Shown piece by piece: positions 40,201 through 52,300 of a stretch of 64,000 nucleotides of DNA. Source of the DNA: Scolanthus callimorphus (taxonomy: Eukaryota; Cnidaria; Anthozoa; Actiniaria; Edwardsiidae); the NCBI GenBank assembly GCA_033964015.1, contig CM066920.1, forward strand, positions 8,585,912-8,649,911. Reading direction: 5' to 3'. The notes below the pieces were generated by a model that was not told the DNA's origin, made no database searches, and saw nothing but the letters and a program-made list of their open reading frames with translations. The translations under genes and the position numbers were made by a program. Positions within the stretch are counted from its first letter, which is position 1. Every line of letters starts with the position of its first letter.

Positions 40201-42441
40201 GTACAGTTTAGTGCCAGGAATCCTTGTCTCAGAGCTCTTCTCAGGCTCTTGGCTATTATGCAATAAACCCTAGGCTTGTCAAGGACTAAAAACCCAAGGG
40301 AATTGTCCTCTTGGCCAACCAAAAAGAGTTACTGTAGGTGCAGATTTAAATCGTTTTGAACTTTGCAGTTACTTCAACAAGGTTGTAGTTTAACCTTCAT
40401 TCCTACCTTTCTACTTCTCTCTCGCAGCGCTTCAAGACACACCCAGCCATTCGTCCTCTTTTTGAGGGAGGGCAGAGACTAGCATATGGCGCTAGAGCTT
40501 TAAATGAAGGTGGTTACCAGGTAAATAATGACGATCCTCTGTTCGCATTCTTAGTCTAAGGATTCGAAAATTAGAAACAGTTTTTTTTTCCGAAAATGCC
40601 AGGCAGAAGTAGATGTCCAAAAATTCTGTCGACCTTTTTACTTGTAGATTTTACCAAAAATTTCGCGTTTTCTGTTAGCCTGAATTTCCAGCCGTCTTTT
40701 CTCCCTACATGCAATCCAACTCGTTGCTTTGCGAACAAAAGTTGCACAGTCTTGGAGAAGTAGGGTTGTTAACCGTAGTTTTAATTGCTTTGAGTTTCTC
40801 ACAGCATTTATAGCTGCATCACAAGTCCAACCCTGCCTAAATGGTCGGTTCCAGCTAATAATGCGTGCGTTCAGAACTGGCGCGTTGCAAATCCAGAGGC
40901 ATTTCTAAAAAAAAAAACGCGCGTTTATAGCTGGAATCGTCCATTGTTTTGATTCACATCTCATCTGTTTACTCAGAGCATCCCCAAGCTGGCGTTCCCG
41001 GGTGGCGCGCTGATTGGTTGCAGCCCAGGGTTCATGAACGTGGCCAAGGTCAAGGGGACCCACAATGCCATGAAGAGCGCCATCGTGTGTGCGGAGACCG
41101 CCTTCGATGTTCTGACGGATGAGAACAGGGAGACAGATACAGGTGAGAAATCTTCCACGGGTTTAAAATCGCTCGCTGCTCGTTTCCGCTTATGCTTATC
41201 TACTTCGTACTGGAATCAGACGGTTTAGCATGCGTGGCAAACGTTCCAGTGGATTTAAGAGCAGAGCAACGCTGAAAAGTTAAGTATTGGACCCAGCTGT
41301 ACGTCACTATTTGTTCGGTTTCGCTAGGTTTCTCTGCTCTGAAAACCACTGGATATCATTTGGCTGCCCCCGATGGCTTAGCAAAGTACTTAAGCAGTTC
41401 TGAGGCGAAACACGAAAGTTCACGCGCGTCTAGACATCCGTCGTTCCTCATGCAAATGGAGAGAGACTATAGACCCATATCACGTTAATATGGTGTAATG
41501 ATATCTAATAGTTATCAGCAAAAGTTATCAGTATCCAATTCAGCACATCCGTATTAGTTAAACTGCAAAGTTTGGTGAAGATTGGTTGAATACTGACCGA
41601 TTAAATTGATGATTTTTACTAAAATATGTATGATGGTAGCGCATACCAGCCTCGTTTTGATGTTTTTTGCCCATACATTTATTTTGTAAAAAAATTAGGC
41701 CAGAAAGCTAACTTTGAAAATTCATATCGAGTAATGTTTGGCCTGCAAATTTTGGGAGGTGACTTTTGTACAAGAACTGTACTGCATTCATGAGCTTCAC
41801 TTGTAGATTTGGGTATGTGCAACGTTTTAAAATCCTGCGTACGCCTTCACTGTACAATCTTTATTCTATTGCAGGGTTATACTTGGATCAATACGAAGAT
41901 CGACTCAAGCAACCTGGGTATGGAAAGAACTGAAATCCGTACGGAACATTCGTCCTTCATTCCACACTCCACTAGGCTTCTACGGCGGTATGGTCTACAC
42001 CGGAATATTTTACTTCCTTCTGCGTGGAAAAGAACCCTGGACCTTCCAATCCGCCAACGCTGATCACTCCAGTCTAAAACCCGCAAAAGAGTGTAAACCA
42101 ATAGAGTACCCTAAACCAGACGGAGAAGTCTCCTTTGATTTATTGTCTTCAGTGGCGCTAATGGTACCAACCATGACGGGGACCAACCACCGCATTTGAC
42201 CCTACGGGATGACACGGTCCCCGTCAAACAAAACCTGGGTATCTATGACGGGCCAGAGCAGAGGTTCTGTCCCGCGGGTGTGTACGAGTACGTCCCGCTA
42301 GAGGAAGGAGACGGAATGAGGCTACAGATTAACGCGCAGAACTGCGTGCACTGCAAAACATGCGACATCAAGGACCCTAGTCAGAACATTAACTGGGTGG
42401 TGCCGGAGGGGGGAGGTGGTCCCGCCTATAACGGCATGTAG
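34223..42441 (+). CDS. ETFDH: Electron transfer flavoprotein-ubiquinone oxidoreductase, mitochondrial (14 exons)
   Basis: Exons: 34223-34268, 34551-34655, 35412-35564, 35960-36036, 36125-36206, 36478-36596, 38544-38621, 38749-38895, 39275-39340, 39625-39696, 40143-40193, 40428-40520, 40977-41142, 41875-42441. The product is about 607 aa, close to the usual 617. It passes electrons from ETF to ubiquinone at the inner mitochondrial membrane. Visible parts are a basic amphipathic presequence ([15 protein letters not shown]), the FAD dinucleotide motif [47 protein letters not shown], and the 4Fe-4S ligands in RFCPAG and [12 protein letters not shown] near the C-terminus. The last exon needs two frame corrections, near 41911 (K-Q-W junction) and 42160 (SSVAL junction). 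Each is one missing A, with strong conservation on both sides, so a consensus error is more likely than a null allele. Confidence 0.96.
35025..35260 (+). mobile_element. 5'-truncated non-LTR retrotransposon (LINE) tail
   Basis: The conceptual C-terminus of an RT ([17 protein letters not shown] at about 35088-35138, stop at 35184-35186) is the standard ending of many LINE ORF2 proteins. A stop upstream of it (about 35052) shows decay. A short 3' tail ends AATAAAAGAG. It lies in ETFDH intron 2. Confidence 0.75.
36686..38128. mobile_element. TTAA-flanked DNA transposon, about 1.44 kb, in ETFDH intron 6
   Basis: TTAA (36682-36685 and 38129-38132) flanks perfect inverted termini GGTTACAGGATACATTCGC and GCGAATGTATCCTGTAACC. 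The interior has only short, frame-disrupted open stretches with a basic protein-like segment near 37436-37640 and a nested MITE at 36957-37105. A TTAA target duplication is seen in piggyBac and Kolobok elements; the superfamily is not resolved. Confidence 0.85.
36957..37105. mobile_element. Nested 149-bp MITE
   Basis: The terminal repeats AAAAGTGTGTCGGGCTTTT and AAAAGCCCGACACACTTTT are exact complements. It sits inside the larger TTAA element. Confidence 0.85.
38951..39147. mobile_element. hAT-like MITE in ETFDH intron 8
   Basis: The left end CAGGGCCCGGCATTAAC pairs with the right end GCAATGTCGGGGCCCTG. About 197 bp; it starts with CAG and ends with CTG, as many hAT MITEs do. Confidence 0.65.
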
Positions 42442-42967
42442 TCCAAAGAGCTTAGCATTTTATTATTCTAATGGTTTTATTTTCATTGTAATATAAGGTC
42501 TTGTTATTTCGTGACTGTTTAAAGTAACGCGCTGTCTGGGCCACACGACGACCTCGAAGACACAATTTATCGGGCGTGTTTCGAGAAAATCACAAAATAT
42601 TACAATTATGTCTCGCATGGAGGTGTCAAACTCGTCGGATGTATTGCCTGGAATCGACATGAGGCTCGCATGCTTCTACATTCTGAACTCTCTTATATTT
42701 ATTTACAACAGTCGCTATTTCATACTAAGTCAGTTTCTGCGAATTCTTGCTTCCTGCACGATAGTACACTTTGTTCCACAAGTTTGTTAAAACCCCACTC
42801 TATGAACATAGATTTGCGATAATATATGCCCATATTCCTCTCTGAGAATAAGTTTCTGATATCCTAACGTCTGACATAAACATGGCTAGCGGTTAAAAAT
42901 TACACTGCCAAGCTATATTTTTAAGTGCAAATTTTGTAAAAACGAGCGTTCACTCGCGCAGTGAAAG

Positions 42968-42973
42968 AATAAA
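42968..42973 (+). terminator. Candidate ETFDH polyadenylation signal
   Basis: The first clear AATAAA on the + strand lies 527 bp after the ETFDH stop, within the 918-bp gap to the convergent CWF19L2 end. Confidence 0.35.
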
Positions 42974-43046
42974 AGAAAAGTTTAAAGCTGTCTATCCGTT
43001 TTGTATACCTGTGTATACCTCGAGAACTTCTAATTTTAGACCCGTC

Positions 43047-43285
43047 GAAATTCCAGGCTCCTGCACATCCCCTGCGGAAATTCGGAACAACCCCTGAAGA
43101 AACTCCATTTTTGTGACCCCTGTGGAGTGCTAATGAATGCCTTGCGAAAAATGCTGGGAAGAAAGATCCTATGGTAATTCCAGGTCGAAAACAAGGACCT
43201 CGTGGAAATTATTCCAAGGTCAAACACAAGAAGACCCTTGTGGAAATTCCAGGTTCCATTTCCACGATGGGGAAATTCCAGGTCC
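43047..43285. repeat. GGAAATTCCAGG minisatellite
   Basis: At least six irregular units around GGAAATTCCAGGTC, related to 30720-30910. It is located just beyond the CWF19L2 stop. Confidence 0.7.
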
Positions 43286-43358
43286 CCCAGTAAGGAGGGG
43301 GTGTAAAATGGATCAGCCCAAGCAGCAAATGTTTCGCGAGATACATTCTTTTTTCTTA

Positions 43359-46300
43359 CTAATTTTGCTTTGCCTTATCGATTCGTTTCGTCCAGTCATA
43401 TGGCTTCCACCAGTCAGAAAACTGTAAAACTTTCTTCTTGTGCTCTTCAAAATTCTCTACTCTTGGTTTTCGCCACCTGCGAGGCTCCAGATCTAACATT
43501 CCTCCAATGATTTCCTGCGATCGCAGAGAAAAGGTGTTAAAACGTGCCCAGTGTACGTGCGTTCGGACAGAAAGTGAGTATAACTATTGGACCGCAGCCT
43601 TACCTTTCCAAAATAGTGTGGGAAGAGAGCCTCGTCCTCGATGACGTGCGCAAATCCCCCATCCAGTCCAAATTCCGCGTTAAAGTACGGGAGTCCCCTG
43701 GGGATGGAGTTTCGTAATCCTCTTTCACGCGTGTCAATCAACCTCTTGTTCTGAGCCCACTCTACATCAGACTCCATGATGGCTTTCTGAGGAAAGAGAA
43801 CGCTCAGCATCCATACTACTATGTAAGAGTGATCATATGTGAGTCAGCACATCATCTTATGTCAGCACATAACCATACTATGTCATTACATTACCATACT
43901 ATGTCAGCACACTACCATACTATGTAGCCAGGGGGGTTCCGGGGGTGCGACAAAAGGTCCACATTTAAGGGCTTGAAAACACTGTTTTAGTGATTAAACG
44001 GCCCAAACAGAAGACTGCAGTCACTTTGGCATACCGCCAGTTTCGTATATTTGCTTTATCTAGTGAATTTTGACTAGTGGTTAATAAATTCATACCACGT
44101 TGGTCCATTTTTTCTAGATTAGCACTCCCCCCCCCAAAAAAAAAAATCCCTGGCTACGGGCCTGCCACATTACCATACTATGTCAGCACATTACCATACT
44201 ATGTCAGCACATTATCATACTATGTCAGCACATTATCATACTATGTCAGCAAATTATCATACTATGTCAGCACATTATCATACTATGTCAGCACATTATC
44301 ATACTATGTCAGCACATTATCATACTATGTCAGCACATTATCATACTATGTCAGCACATTATTATACTATGTCAGCACATTATCATACTATGTCAGCACA
44401 TTATCATACTATGTCAGCACATTATCATACTATGTCAGCACATCATACTATGTCATCATATTATGTCAACACATACTATGTCATCACAATATCATACTTT
44501 GTCATAGATTCTCGACCAATAAGATACTAGTAAAAGTGAACTTTGACACTTGGTATATAGAGGATATTACACGGTGGTGCGAAGATATGAGTTTTATTTT
44601 CGAGTGGCAAGAACAATATTTTACGAATGAGCGCAGCGAATGAGAAAAATATTGTTTTTGACACGAGAAAATAAAACTCATATCTTCAAGCCAGCGTGTA
44701 ATTTTCTTTTTATTATATAGACAAACCAGAAAAAATATTTCAAATTGCTTTCCAAGCACTTTTGTTTTGACCGATATCCTCACTAGCGAGGATATGGAAA
44801 ATATGTCACTGAGGACCCGGATGTAGCTTCGTATGAGATCTACGAGTGGCGTATTTCCCAGTAAAACACTCGTGTCTATATAATAAATAATAATACGTGT
44901 TCTCGGTCTAGAAAGAAGCCTTACTTTGAAGTAGATAGGCGCCATGTCTCCATCTTCTTTAGGAATAGGAATACATTCGACGATCATGTGATGTTGTCTT
45001 CTCATATCACGGAAGCTCTCCAAGAACACAACATCTTTATCCTTAAGAACAAAATGTAATCTTCAGAGCCTGATGAGCTTGCTAGGTGATCTAACACCGA
45101 AGAGAAAGAACTGATCAGAGGATTTTACGTACAGTCCTTGTTACAGTCATGTACAGTTACGCGCCATCTTGAATTAGGGTCAAATGAAAGTCGAGTCAAC
45201 CGGTGGACAACTGGGCTGTAAACTTTGGGAATTTCTCAGATTTGAAGAATAAACTCTGTATAGTTGTGTGTGGTGAAAGTAACAAGGGAAAATTCAATTT
45301 GAATCAGTAAAATCACACTAGAAGAGGGCTGTTGAGCTTACCATTTCTTGGAACATTCTTGTGAGTCCCTTCTTATAAATCTGTTCAGGAACAAATTGAC
45401 GCCTAGTCAGAACATAGTTAGGGGGCTCTAGAGGAGGGGCCAGGGGGGAGTACTCCCCCTTTCAAGAGTAAATGTATAGGAAATGTGAGCATTTCAGTTG
45501 TTAGCTTTTTCTTTTGTCATATGTTTTATATAACGGTGCCCCTCACTCCGTCGTGTGCCCCTCCCTTCCCAAATATCTGGATCCGCCACTGGAGTGAGCG
45601 AGCGATTGAGTGACGTCGGGCACCTTTACCAATACCTCGACCACAAGGTAAAACAAGATCATTCTGCTTCATTCACTACTGTCTAATGACTAACCCGCCA
45701 CTGGAACGATCGAGCGATTGAGTGACGTCGAGCACCTTTACCAATACCTCGACCACAAGTTAAACAAGATCATTCTGCTTCACGTCACTACTGTCTAATG
45801 ACTAACCCGCCACTGGAACGATCGAGCGATTGAGTGACGTCGAGCACCTTTACCAATATCTCGACCACAAGGTAAAACAAGATCATTCTGCTTCATTCAC
45901 TACTGTCTAATGACTAACCCGCCACTGGAACGATCGAGCGATTGAGTGACGTCGAGCACTTTTACCAATACCTCGACCACAAGGTAAAACAAGATCATTC
46001 TGCTTCACGTCACTACTGTCTAATGACTAACCCGCCACTGGAACGATCGAGCGATTGAGTGACGTCGAGCACCTTTACCAATACCTCGACCACAGGGTAA
46101 ACAAGATCATTCTGCTTCACGTCACTACTGTCTAATGACTAACCCGCCACTGGAACGATCGAGCGATTGAGTGACGTCGAGCACCTTTACCAATACCTCG
46201 ACCACAGGGTAAAACAAGATCATTCTGCTTCACGTCACTACTGTCGAATGACTAACCCGCCACTGGAACGATCGAGCGATTGAGTGACGTCGAGCACCTT

Positions 46301-49300
46301 TACCAATACCTCGACCACAGGGTAAAACAAGATCATTCTGCTTCACGTGACTACTGTCTAATGACTAACCCGCCACTGGAACTATCGAGCGATTGAGTGA
46401 CGTCGAGCACCTTTACCAATACCTCGACCACAAGGTAAAACAATATCATTCTGCTTCACGTCACTACTGTCTAATGACTAACACGCCACTGGAACGATCG
46501 AGCGATTGAGTGACGTCGGGCACCTTTACCAATACCTCGACCACAAGGTAAAACGAGGATCATTCTGCTTCACGTCACTACTGTCTAATGACTAACCTTT
46601 ATCTCGTCATAGACGTCCTCATCTATGAGAGTGGACGCGACCACGTGCTGCATAGGAATAATGAGACAGTGGCCTTCTGTAAGGGACTGGTGCAGTGGAA
46701 CCGCCAGGTACACCTGAAATAACAACAACATCACTGACATTGACACTATCAAGTGACGTTTGGAGAGCAGAACTGGCGCAGTCAGCAGAGAACGATCTCT
46801 CTGGTTTTCTTCCCTATTCCTTCCCCAAAATCTCACTAGAGCAGATTTCGTATGACTGTGAAAAGTACCGTGAAAGAGTTGTTCCGCGCCGCGACTGTGA
46901 CCGTACCGCGACTACGCGGTTTCGTTCGGTATCTACAGTAGGTCAGGTTCCGTACCGCCACCGCGACAGTACCGCGCCGTGTCACTGTACTTTTCAGAGT
47001 CATGCGAAATCTGCTCTATCGCCAACATCGCGGTGCTTCGTGTCCATAATGGCTGTAAGTGTAAGCTCTGTCTTTCGTAAGTTCAGTTTCGGCCACGTTT
47101 TTTTTAGGAAAGAGCTTTAGTCAGCCGCCATTTTGTCAGCCTAGCAATATACCAAGTCAGACAAAGAATCCATTTCCATCGGCTGATTTAGGGAATGTAG
47201 TACAACATCTTCGATTGACTCCCGTAAACCAAGTCTGAAACTTTGTTTGTTAATGGCAGAAACCTATAAGTGAGTTATAGGTTTCTGTTAATGGTTATTT
47301 CGAGATTTCTACAAGTAGTTTGTCTTCTAATGTCGAATGTAAACAATAACAAAGGAGTGGGTAACAGGGGTCCTTCGACCTGCGAGTGAGGTGATAAGGC
47401 CCCCTCCGCTCCCCCCCCCCCCCCCCCCTCCTCCTCCGCCTTCCCATTAATCAAGGAATCCGCGATAGCTCTAATGTCATTTCCAATTTTGAGGTATCAT
47501 GATCGCATAACCACTTGTCTTCACGTAGTAAGTTTGAACTAAAGTCATTGTGTAGACTAGCGGACGCACTGGAAGCACTTTCATTTTGAAGCATTTTGCA
47601 GCCAATCAGCATGCGGAGCGTCACGTGGCTGTTACCTGGATTCCAATAGCGATGATCAGGTGCTTCTTAAGGTCAGGATTCTCGAAACAGAAACGACACT
47701 TGGATAACTGCTCAGACTGACGCTTGTGTTCTACAAAAATATTAATTTCCCTACAATTAGCTGTGACCAAGGAAATGTGCTGTGAGACAAGCTCACAGAA
47801 ATGGAAATGGAAAATGGTAATTGAAAACTAATAGGTGGTTTTCAATTTCGTAACAATAGTCCAAGGGGAATAGAAACACAAAAGCGAGGCCATGTTGAAT
47901 GAGCAGGTTCCTAGAAAATTTGGAATGTCTTTAAGGTGACTCATTCGAAATTCAAAATGCACCCAACTGTGTCTAGAGCGCAAATCTGCGTCGTCAAACT
48001 AACGGCTATAACTTTTGTGTCTTTTCCTCTATTGTTATAATTATTTTTTCAAATCCTACTTTAATGATGTATAAATATGCTACTGGGAACCGATCTTCTT
48101 GAAAACATTTTTAGAAGTCACAATCTAAATTTTTGTGAGGCCCTAATTTCATATTCCGGTCGTACTAGAAAAAAAAATTGCCGGTTTTTTTGGCTGAAAT
48201 TTCAGGAGTCGATTCCAGTTGTAGTGATCTCGAATCAAGCGAAGTTACAGAAAATTCGTCGGAACAGAAACGCGGTAATAAAAATACCGTCAGTTATGGT
48301 CAACTGTGACCAAAATAGAACGCTGATTCTGGTTGGCTTGAATTGAATTTTAATAGTGCTCCGAAAACTCATTTTTTTTGGGCTCTTCCCTCGGCACTAT
48401 GTTGTATAGCAATGTATTAAACTTTATCGAGGGTCCGATTTCAAATACCATGAACTACTAAAATGTTTGAACATTATCTACCGAGGAAAGAAATTGTGAA
48501 AGACCAATGAATTTATTACAAGAATGTCGCATTAAAATGTGTCGTTATTGGGTATTATTTCTTGCTAAGATTTATATAGACGAGAAGTTTGTGGCATTGG
48601 TAAAACTAAGTAACCCGGTTTGACCATTATATTTGCTTATTTGGCATAGAAGAAAATTACAAAGTTACGACATTCGCCCTCTGGTTTTGCACGCAGATTT
48701 GAAGCTCTCTTGTTTATGAACGATAATGAAATCTGAAGTTTTTCCAGGGGGAGCTCATTAGGCCAAATCTAATCAATAGTGCAGTCACGCTCCGAAATAG
48801 CAATTGTCTGTTAAGTCCCTATGGAACAAAAAAGAGTCGACGATGAACGTTTTCTTTGTTCGATGATTAGAGTTGGCCTACTATGTCCCCCTGGCAAAAT
48901 GCGAGATTTCATTACCATTCATAAACAAGACAGCTTCAAATCTGCGTGCATGACCAGAGGGCGACCGCCGTAACTTTAACAATTTTCTTCTATATCAAAT
49001 AAGCACGCAAGATGTTCAAACTTGCTTACTAAATATTACCAATGCCACAAGCTTCTCGTCTGTATACATCTTAGCAAGAATAATACGTAATAACAACACA
49101 TTTTAACTCGACATTCTTGTAATAAATTCATTGCGCTTTCACAATTTCTTTCCTCGGTAGATAATGTTCGAACATTTTAGTATTTCATGGTATTTACAAT
49201 CTGACCTTCGGTAAAGTTTAATGCATTACTATACAACATAGTGCCGATGGAAGAGCCCAAAATAATGAGTTTTCGGAGCACTATTAAAATTCAATTCAAG

Positions 49301-52300
49301 CCAAACAGAATCAGCGTTCTAATCTGGCAAAAGTTGACCATAACTGACGGTATTTTTATTACCGCGTTTCTGTTCCGACGAATTTTCTGTAACTTCACTT
49401 GATTTGAGATCACTACAACTGGAATCGATTCCTGGAATTTCAGCCAAAAAAACCGGCAAAATTTTTTCTAGTACGACCGGAATATGAAATTAGGGCCTCA
49501 CAAAAATTTAGATTGTGACTTCCAAAAATGTTTTCAAGAAGATCGGTTCCCAGTAGCATATTTATACATCAGTAAAGTAGGATTTGAAAAAATAATTATA
49601 ACAATAGAGGAAAAGACACAAAAGTTATAGCCGTTAGTTTGACGACGCAGATTTGCGCACTAGACACAGTTGGGTGCATTTTGAATTTCGAATGAGTCAC
49701 CTTAAAAGTCATTGAATAGCAAACAAATCCTGATCACTGAAAAAGAATGAAAAAGAAAGAAATAAAAGAATACAAAAATTGGGTAGAAATGTTATCTAAA
49801 ATATACAGAGAAGACTGCAAAACGTTCTTAAAGCTACAGTTAAAAAAAAAATTCAACCAACGCGGCCGCTACGCCATTGTATTTCAATCCCCGTAGGATT
49901 GATTAAGAGTATGACCTTGTAATATATTATTACTACCTAATCCACCAAGAAAGCAACGCAGTTGAGGTGCCATATGTGCTCGACATATGCAGGGGCGTAG
50001 CCAGGGGGGCACAGGGGGCCGCGGCCCCCCCTTTCTCGGGAGATTTTCCCATACATTTACTGTATTTGCTGGAGGGGATTTGAAAATTTTCGTCCCATGC
50101 TTTCACTATCCGCCCCCCCCCCCCCCAACCAAAATTCCTGGCTACGCCCCTGATATGTCAGCCATTTCTCAGTCGTTCTTTACAATGATTATAATGAAAG
50201 TACAGGAGAAACCATCACATTACCCGCTATAGCTTTCCTTTTCTCTCGTTCCTCGGCTTGTGCCGGCGTCAACTTGGTCGCCGCCGCAGAAACGAAATGA
50301 TCATCGAGGGTAAAATTATCGGAGTCAGTCTTGTGGGCACCCTACACAAAGAGACACCAAAAACACCATGAAATGAAAGCAAGATCAGGCACCTAGAAGC
50401 CCAATTTTTGGGGCGGATGCTCAGGCCTCTGGCCTCAGAGATAGGTACCTCTTAGAGGTCCGTTCTAGCAATCCAAGCAACACTGGTTTTATGAATATCA
50501 CACTTGTTGGTACCTTTAGGGGTCAAAATCAACTAAGCCACACCTTTTTGGTACCATTTACGGTTAAAATCGAAAGTTCTTGACGAGCACCCCCGCCCCA
50601 AAAATAGGGGATTCCCCCCGGGCCTAGGAGATCATCATTATAAGTAGCAGCTACCCTAACATCCACCCTCCTTCTCTTCATCGTCATAACCAACATCGTC
50701 GATTCTTCTTCTTCTCCTACACTGTGTCATCAGCGTGTCTTTTATGTCTTTTCCTCGTACCCCTCTTCATCAATCTTCCTCTCCGAAATCATCAAAATGT
50801 AATGTAGACTTGCCCAATAATCCGGTTTTGTTTTAGGTTTATGTGAGTACAACGAATGCGTCTTTCGCGCTCATTCATCAACAACAATCTTCCACTTCCC
50901 TACCATTACCATAGCACTCCCTCTCCCACATCATCATCATCGCCATCAACAACAATCCTCTACCTCCCTATACCATTATCATTGCACTCCCTCCTCCTCA
51001 TCATCATCATCATCGCCATCAACATCATCATCATAAGAGCAAGATCAGGCTCGTAACATGGTATATGGGCTCAAGGATCAAAGCTTAAATATGACCGGCA
51101 TCAGGGCTCCGATGCGGGTTTGGGGATCAAAAGGGTAGGAGTGGGGATCAATAGTTGTTTTAGGTCCGGATCTGAGGTCAGAATTTTCAATGAAAACAGG
51201 GATAAGAAATCATGACAGGAAATTGGGCGCACGGATATTACGGGATCTGTGTGACCCAAATATATAGAGGATATTACACGGTGGCGCGAAGATATGAATT
51301 TTATTTTCGAGTGGCTAAAGCAATATTTTACGAACGAGCGCAGCGAGTGAGTAAAATATTACTTTTGACACGAGAAAATAAAATTCATATCGTCAAGCCA
51401 CCGTGTAATTTTCTTTTTATTATATAGACAAACCTGAAAAAAATATTTCAAATTGATTTCCAAGCACTTTCGTTTTGACCGATATCCTCACTAGTGAGGA
51501 TATGGAAAATATGTCACTCAGGACCCGGATGTAGCTTCGTATGAGATCTACGAGTGGCGTATTTCCCAGTAAAACACTCGTGTCTATATAATAAACCATG
51601 TTACGAGCCTGCAAGAACACTGTACAGACTCCTTCTCCTCTTATAATCATCATCTCCATTCTTCATCCTCATCATCATCAATCCTCTTATAATCATCATC
51701 TCCATTCTTCATCCTCATCATCATCAATCCTCCTCCTCTATTTTTAAGGAGCAAGCAAGATCGTGTTGTGCAGACCCACTCATGTTTCTCCTCCTCGTCA
51801 TTTTTTGCATTCTTCATCATAATCATCACTTCCATACAAGATCATGTTGTGTAAATACAGCCAGGCATAGTTCAACTCACCGAGGATAGCCTGGAGAACA
51901 TGGAGTTGTAGTCCTCTGCAGTGTTCATCTTCTCCATGCGCACCATGTCTTGTAAGCTGTACCGGTCATCATCTGCAAAGTACCGCTCCCGATCACCTTT
52001 AACGCCATGAGTAGCCACCTGGAAAAGGCGAAGTGAGCATGAACCTTCTATAGCGCTATTCACTGTTTATCAACATTGCTTTTGTAAAGCTAATGTACCA
52101 CTGTATATTGAATAGTGCCCTTTGTTCTGTGAACCAATCGCTCTCTGGTTGACAGAATAACAATAGATGACGTCAGCGTGAACAGCGCTATACCGTTATT
52201 TGCATTATTTTGGCATCTACCTTTTTGTGGGCATTTTCGTTTGCGGATCGGACAAGAGTTGCAAAAATTACGCAGCTGGAATGCGGTCAGTTCATTTTAT

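Noticed and set aside
44077..44643. 188-codon + strand frame with TLSYYVS repeats
   Set aside because: It is the translation of the 21-bp minisatellite inside a CWF19L2 intron. Other registers are open too, and there is no start context or homologue.
45583..46596. Regular repeats resembling a CRISPR array
   Set aside because: The whole 112-113 bp unit repeats with no unique spacers, and it lies in an intron of a eukaryotic gene. It is a satellite.
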